Positions 7,001 through 10,101 of a stretch of 10,101 bases of DNA are shown here, piece after piece. The stretch is from Bacillota bacterium (GTDB taxonomy: Bacteria; Bacillota; Clostridia; Monoglobales; Firm-18), in the NCBI GenBank assembly GCA_023228885.1, contig JALOAJ010000056.1, positions 1-10,101 on the forward strand, in the 5' to 3' direction. A program made the position numbers and the translations under genes. The notes under the pieces are model-generated. The model was not told the DNA's origin. It worked only from the letters and a program-made list of their open reading frames with translations, and ran no database searches. The number at the start of each line of letters is the position of its first letter. The first letter of the stretch is position 1.

Positions 7001-7024
7001 AAAAAGCGACAAGGAGATTCGACA

Positions 7025-7219
7025 ATGAAAGTCAATGAAATAAAGGGGCGTATTGTGGCAAAGGGTTACACTCAAGAACAATTTGCACAAATGCTTGGAA
7101 TGTCAAAGCGTACATGGTGGTACAGGCTCAAAAAAAAAGAGTTTGGCTCAAATGATATAAAGAATATGATTAAGCTGCTGGATATAAAAAATCCAATGGA
7201 AATTTTTTTTGAGGAATAA
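7025..7219 (+). CDS. Cro-like HTH regulator
   Basis: This 64-residue protein is a single small helix-turn-helix domain. GYTQEQFAQMLGMSKRTWWYR (about residues 14-34) gives the two core helices, followed by FGSNDIKNMIKLLDIKNPMEIFF, typical of short phage Cro/DUF739-type proteins. It starts 8 nt after AAGGAG and is transcribed from the perfect promoter at 6961-6989. As first gene of the rightward transcript opposite the repressor remnant, it most likely binds the three operator-like sites. With the repressor truncated, it may be the only regulator left at this switch. The regulator family is clear; the Cro role rests on position. Confidence 0.88.
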   Translation: MKVNEIKGRIVAKGYTQEQFAQMLGMSKRTWWYRLKKKEFGSNDIKNMIKLLDIKNPMEIFFEE

Positions 7220-7283
7220 GTAACGCGACAAGTTGCTTTTGTTAGGACAAGCCTAAACAGATTTAAAAAAGGAGCGTAGACAC

Positions 7284-8039
7284 ATGACAGCCTATAAAGC
7301 CTACAAGGTTAAAAAGGACGAAAACGGAAACGAGATATTGTACTGCCAAAACCAAGAGTATAAAGAGGGTGAAACATACGAAATGGAAGGTTTGCCTGTG
7401 TGCTGTCAAAAAGGGTATCACGCTTGCGAAAACCCGCTTGATGTTTTGAACTACTATGATTTATGCGGCAGCGCGTTTACCGAGGTTGAGGCTGTCGGTG
7501 AAGTGCATAAGCGTGACGATGAAGATTCAAAGTTTGCGACAAACAAAATTAAAATTGGCGCAAGGCTTGATTTAAAAGGTTTTATACAGGCGAGTTTTCA
7601 GTTTTTATGGGAACGGTGCAAAAAAGGCGAAGCTGTTAGTAGCGAAAGAAATTCAAAGTTAGCCGCCTCGGGATATTACTCACAGTTAGCCGCCTCGGGA
7701 TATTACTCACAGTTAGCCGCCTCGGGAGATAACTCACAGTTAGCCGCCTCGGGACATTACTCAAAGTTAGCCGCCTCGGGATATTACTCAAAGTTAGCCG
7801 CCTCGGGAGATTCATCAAAGTTAGAAATGACGGGCGAAGATTCGGTAGGTGCGGCTATTGGAATAGATGGAATAGCAAAAGGCAAAACAGGCTGTTGGAT
7901 TACTTTGGCTGAATGGAAATACAATTACGAAAAATCACGATATGTGCCAGTATGTGTGAAGTCTGCTCAAATAGACGGTAAAAAATTAAAAGCAGATATC
8001 TTTTATAAGTTAATAAATGGGGAGTTTGTAGAGCAATGA
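7284..8039 (+). CDS. DUF7666-like protein with 9-residue tandem repeats
   Basis: This 251-residue protein starts after AAAAAAGGAG. The N-terminal part (1-118) has the pattern of phage DUF7666 proteins: a YKAYK opening, GLPVCCQKGYHACENPLDVLNYY and later TNKIKIGARLDLKGFIQ. Residues 124-177 are six copies of S(K/Q)LAASGxx; two degraded copies follow (178-195), probably forming a small beta-solenoid. The C-terminal part (about 196-251) has the GCWITLAEWKYN element and closes with the KLINGE end usual in this family. The function of the family is unknown. It lies directly downstream of the cro-like gene; its TGA overlaps the next ATG. No membrane or signal segment is visible. Confidence 0.83.
   Translation: MTAYKAYKVKKDENGNEILYCQNQEYKEGETYEMEGLPVCCQKGYHACENPLDVLNYYDLCGSAFTEVEAVGEVHKRDDEDSKFATNKIKIGARLDLKGFIQASFQFLWERCKKGEAVSSERNSKLAASGYYSQLAASGYYSQLAASGDNSQLAASGHYSKLAASGYYSKLAASGDSSKLEMTGEDSVGAAIGIDGIAKGKTGCWITLAEWKYNYEKSRYVPVCVKSAQIDGKKLKADIFYKLINGEFVEQ
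7653..7868 (+). repeat. 27-nt tandem repeat array, 6 near-identical and 2 degraded units
   Basis: Units start at 7653, 7680, 7707, 7734, 7761 and 7788; degraded units start at 7815 and 7842. The 15-mer TTAGCCGCCTCGGGA is identical in all six good units. Differences are confined to the second codon (aag/cag) and the last two codons (TAT/GAT/CAT and TAC/AAC/TCA). The array is in frame, so a change in copy number adds or removes nine residues without a frameshift. Confidence 0.95.
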
Positions 8040-8461
8040 TGGAAACGCTCACAGTCAGAGAGACAGCAAAACGTTTTAAAGTTGACGATGAAACCATAAG
8101 AATAGGTTTACGCAATGGCTCATTAAAAGAATATGGGTTTGCAATAAACACAGGCACACGTTTTGTATATGTAATCTCTAAAATTGCTGTGGAGGATTTC
8201 TTGAAAAAGGAGAAAGAAGAAATGGACGAATCACGTTTTGCCCTTAGTTATATGGAAGGGTATCTCAAGGGGGCAGTGCAAAGCGTAAAAGGAGGGTTTT
8301 GCACTGCAGAATGGGCGTTAAAAGACGCATACGAAGAAATACAAAAGCAACGTCTATTAATCAAGGGTGGCAGATACAACAGGGCAGAAGAAAAGGCAGA
8401 AGTGAATTACAAAAAAGAACTGGATGAAGATTTAGCGGCACAAGGAGAAATTTTAAGGTGA
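8036..8461 (+). CDS. Excisionase-like HTH protein
   Basis: This 141-residue protein has an N-terminal MerR/excisionase-type helix-turn-helix: LTVRETAKRFKVDDETIRIGL (about residues 5-25), then a beta-hairpin-like wing (INTGTRFVYVI) and AVEDFLKKEKEE. The remaining ~80 residues are charged and helical with no motif I recognise. Two adjacent ATGs (8036 and 8039) are possible; 8036 is preferred because it fits the GGGGAG site better and overlaps the previous stop. It could be Xis for the neighbouring attP or an early transcription factor. The next gene begins in its stop codon (GTGA). Confidence 0.75.
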   Translation: MMETLTVRETAKRFKVDDETIRIGLRNGSLKEYGFAINTGTRFVYVISKIAVEDFLKKEKEEMDESRFALSYMEGYLKGAVQSVKGGFCTAEWALKDAYEEIQKQRLLIKGGRYNRAEEKAEVNYKKELDEDLAAQGEILR

Positions 8462-8541
8462 CGTACTTACTTATAGTATACGCAATGTTCTTTGTGTTTT
8501 GCGGTGCTCTAGCGATTATCGAAAGGAAAAAAATAAGATGA
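8458..8541 (+). CDS. 27-residue membrane miniprotein, GTG start
   Basis: This ORF is easy to miss because of its length. GTG 8458 overlaps the previous TGA (GTGA), lies 10 nt after AAGGAG (8442-8447), and its own TGA (8539-8541) overlaps the next ATG. The product begins MTYLLIVYAMFFVFCGALA, a continuous hydrophobic stretch of about 20 residues, and ends in a basic tail (ERKKIR). This predicts one membrane span with the C-terminus in the cytoplasm. Perfect overlaps on both sides and a strong Shine-Dalgarno argue that it is translated. I do not recognise a family; roles such as a membrane anchor, superinfection factor or host-protein modulator are only guesses. Confidence 0.7.
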   Translation: MTYLLIVYAMFFVFCGALAIIERKKIR

Positions 8542-8750
8542 ATTGTTTTGCAGATAAACCTAAAGGCTGTGAAGCGTTAAACAAAAAAGTCTGTGATAGC
8601 TGTCCGTTTTACAAAACAACAGAAGATAACAAAAAATCTATACAAAAAGCGTACAGACGTATAGCAAGCCTAGATAAAGCACAGCAACTAGCAATAGCCA
8701 ATAAATATTTTAAGCATAAAATGCCGTGGACGGAAACACAGGAGAATTAA
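8538..8750 (+). CDS. Small four-cysteine phage protein
   Basis: This 70-residue protein is chosen to start at ATG 8538, after GAAAGGA, not at an upstream alternative codon at 8499. Four cysteines (C3, C11, C19, C22) in the order C-x7-C-x7-C-x2-C with CPFYKT look like a small zinc-binding knot, often seen at the start of short early proteins in Bacillota phages. The rest is basic and helical. Function is unknown. It ends the chain of overlapping early genes. Confidence 0.75.
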   Translation: MNCFADKPKGCEALNKKVCDSCPFYKTTEDNKKSIQKAYRRIASLDKAQQLAIANKYFKHKMPWTETQEN

Positions 8751-8879
8751 CGGCAGACCGATTCCGCTAAACAGGAATCCTCCACCGTTTAGCGGCTTTA
8801 TGGGGAATAAGAGGCAGACGGACAATTACGAGCCGTGCGGGTGGAATCCCTGCATTCCCCACTAAAAACCTTGTAGAGA
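8751..8879 (+). promoter_or_regulatory. Candidate structured RNA element upstream of recombination genes
   Basis: A perfect 9-bp inverted repeat CCGCTAAAC (8764-8772)/GTTTAGCGG (8787-8795) encloses a 14-nt loop. A second perfect 8-bp pair TGGGGAAT (8801-8808)/ATTCCCCA (8854-8861) competes with a local hairpin GTGGAAT (8841-8847)/ATTCCCCAC (8854-8862, 2-nt bulge). GGCAGACSG occurs at both 8752 and 8813. No T tract follows, so this is not an ordinary terminator. GC content looks higher than in flanking genes. I do not recognise a known riboswitch or ncRNA class. Confidence 0.4.
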
Positions 8880-8948
8880 ATGACAAAGCGGAAGAAAAGA
8901 CGCTTGACAGCCGGACAGACGGCAATAAACAAAGGAGATAAAGCATGA
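8880..8948 (+). CDS. Possible 22-residue basic leader peptide
   Basis: ATG 8880 opens a 22-codon frame, MTKRKKRRLTAGQTAINKG and three more residues. It stops at a TGA overlapping the start of the nuclease gene at 8945. The AAAGGAG site of the nuclease lies inside it. Its own ribosome site is weak. It could be a coupling leader, or chance. Confidence 0.3.
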   Translation: MTKRKKRRLTAGQTAINKGDKA

Positions 8949-9748
8949 ACAATAGCTTTGCAACTGCATTAAAACAAGGATTAACAAGAGAAGAAAAAAT
9001 ACGCGACAAGTTTTATATCACAGACATTGGTAAGGCATGTGACGGGTGCATGAGGTGTCTTTACCTTGATTTTCAACATGCACCAAAAGCAGACTTGGGC
9101 GTTGGAAAGTTATTAATGTTTGAACACGGTAATAGAATACATGACACTATAAACGAATTTCTTTTACAGTCGGAACTGTTTAAAAATGTAATAGCAGAGC
9201 AAAGGTGTGAACTAAACATAGATGGGCATGTATTTAGTGGTCGGTATGATTGTAAAGCGGAAGTTGAAGGCAAAGAAGTTATTATTGATTATAAGACAGT
9301 TCGCGGCGCAGCCTTTCAACACCTTGACGAGCCAAAGGAAAGCCACGCTGCACAGGTTATGGCGTATCTCATGGCATTAAATCTTTATGAAGGACATGTT
9401 GTCTACATTGACCGAGAAGGACAAAACGGATTTAGAATATTTGGCATAGGGCGTGATGACGAGTATGTTATCAGCCTTGCGCGAAAGTGCATTAAAGCCA
9501 AAGAAACGCAAGCAAATATATTAAAACCAATTTACAAAAAAGAAGAACTAAAAACAAAAATTAACTACTATGTGTCTTGTCCGTGGCAATGCTCTTATTG
9601 TGATTATTATGGTATAAGCTGTGACGGCGCAATGCCTAAAGAACTAGATATTGGTAAGGCGTGGGCGGCAGAAAAAAAGGGTGGAGAGCTGAACATCAAA
9701 GAAGGTTTTGAGCCTTATTTTAAAGATATGGAGAAGTTCAATGTTTAG
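8945..9748 (+). CDS. Cas4/RecB-like PD-(D/E)XK nuclease with Fe-S cysteines
   Basis: This 267-residue protein starts 7 nt after AAAGGAG. The nuclease core shows H66 (GNRIHD), D102 (FSGRYDC), D115-x-K117 (VIIDYKT) and the Q137-x3-Y141 motif (AAQVMAYLMAL), the order found in Cas4, AddB and RecB nuclease domains. Cysteines lie on both sides of the core: C32/C35/C38 near the N-terminus, and C212, C216, C219, C226 near the C-terminus (SCPWQCSYCDYYGISC), suggesting a 4Fe-4S cluster. The likely role is 5'-end resection of double-stranded DNA for recombination. No Cas genes are near, so a CRISPR role is not supported. It overlaps the Rad52-like gene by 8 nt, which fits an exonuclease plus annealing-protein pair. 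Confidence 0.9.
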   Translation: MNNSFATALKQGLTREEKIRDKFYITDIGKACDGCMRCLYLDFQHAPKADLGVGKLLMFEHGNRIHDTINEFLLQSELFKNVIAEQRCELNIDGHVFSGRYDCKAEVEGKEVIIDYKTVRGAAFQHLDEPKESHAAQVMAYLMALNLYEGHVVYIDREGQNGFRIFGIGRDDEYVISLARKCIKAKETQANILKPIYKKEELKTKINYYVSCPWQCSYCDYYGISCDGAMPKELDIGKAWAAEKKGGELNIKEGFEPYFKDMEKFNV

Positions 9749-10101
9749 AGAATTAAAGGCGGAAGAAATAGACGTTAGGATAGGTAAGATTGGTAAAAAC
9801 ATGACTACTCTTTTACTTTATAAAGATGCAAGAGTTGATATGGATATTCTTGATGAAACGGTTGGAGCAATGAATTGGCAGCGCGAGCCGCTAATGGTTG
9901 GGGTAAACCTGCATTGCGTAGTTTCGTTATGGGATTCCGAAAAAAAACAATGGGTTTCTAAATCTGACGTTGGCACTGAAAGTTATTCAGAAAAAGAAAA
10001 AGGGCAAGCCTCTGATAGCTTTAAACGTGCATGTGTAAATTGGGGAATAGGAAGGGAACTGTATACAGCAAAAAACATTAGAGTGCCAAACAAAATGATA
10101 G
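9741..10101 (+). CDS. Rad52-like single-strand annealing protein, 5' part (runs out of window)
   Basis: ATG 9741 lies 7 nt after GGAG and inside the end of the nuclease gene. The frame stays open to the window end (120 codons). The sequence has the signature of phage Rad52/Rad22-type annealing proteins: KDARVDMDILDETVGAMNWQ (28-47), SKSDVGTESYSEKEKGQAS (73-91) and SFKRACVNWGIGRELYTA (93-110). These proteins anneal complementary single strands in phage recombination and repair. Pairing with the upstream nuclease makes a Red-like exonuclease/annealase module. The 3' part is not visible, so domain completeness cannot be judged. Confidence 0.87.
   Translation, partial: MFRELKAEEIDVRIGKIGKNMTTLLLYKDARVDMDILDETVGAMNWQREPLMVGVNLHCVVSLWDSEKKQWVSKSDVGTESYSEKEKGQASDSFKRACVNWGIGRELYTAKNIRVPNKMI

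Noticed and set aside
7636..7818. Minus-strand ORF of repeated RRLTLSN units
   Set aside because: It is only the antisense reading of the 27-nt repeat array, with no start signals.
7653..7841. Short regular repeats as a CRISPR array
   Set aside because: The units are directly tandem with no spacers and lie in frame inside a coding gene.
8904..8932. TTGACA at 8904 as -35 box of a promoter for the nuclease gene
   Set aside because: No acceptable -10 box lies 16-18 nt downstream (only AAACAA/TAAACA), and transcription would start at the ribosome site.
8945..9748. CRISPR adaptation Cas4
   Set aside because: No cas1, cas2 or repeats are nearby, and the neighbour is a phage annealing protein, so a recombination nuclease is the simpler reading.

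Overview
The window reads as part of a temperate-type phage of a Bacillota-like host, not as ordinary chromosome. The basis is gene content and order: a virion polyvalent protein, a lysis cassette, an attachment-site region, integrase and repressor remnants on the minus strand, then a cro-like gene and early/recombination genes on the plus strand. Ribosome binding sites are strong AGGAG types, base composition is moderately AT-rich, and all three stop codons are used normally (genetic code 11). Phage genes lie on both sides of the attachment region, which is the layout of a free (attP) or circularly permuted phage genome rather than a prophage end. The host genus cannot be told from the sequence alone.

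Bases 1-3225: the 3' part of a giant polyvalent/internal virion protein that is open at the window start, followed by about 100 bp that still looks coding. Bases 3222-6192: the lysis region. It holds an M15-type endolysin with two peptidoglycan-binding repeats, an XhlA-like membrane protein, a calcineurin-like metallophosphoesterase coupled to a nucleoside-2-deoxyribosyltransferase-like protein, and an LL-H-type holin. A strong intrinsic terminator at 6258-6286 closes this plus-strand transcript.

Bases 6283-6554: the apparent attP. It has direct repeats on both sides, a sigma-70 promoter, and the 5' half (46 nt) of a tRNA-Leu(UAG) gene. Bases 6554-6891, minus strand: the C-terminal 84 codons of a tyrosine integrase, fused out of frame to the first ~25 codons of a CI-type repressor. 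The middle of both genes is missing, so the lysogeny module looks deleted. Bases 6892-7024: an intact divergent control region with two sigma-70 promoters (the rightward one a perfect TTGACA-N17-TATAAT) and three similar short palindromes that are likely operators.

Bases 7025-8750: early genes. A Cro-like regulator is followed by four genes chained by 4-nt overlaps: a DUF7666-like protein with a nearly perfect 27-nt tandem repeat, an excisionase-like HTH protein, an unlisted 27-residue membrane miniprotein starting at GTG 8458, and a four-cysteine small protein. Bases 8751-8944 hold competing inverted repeats, possibly a structured RNA leader, and perhaps micro-ORFs. Bases 8945-10101: a Cas4/RecB-like nuclease and the start of a Rad52-like single-strand annealing protein, together a phage recombination pair.
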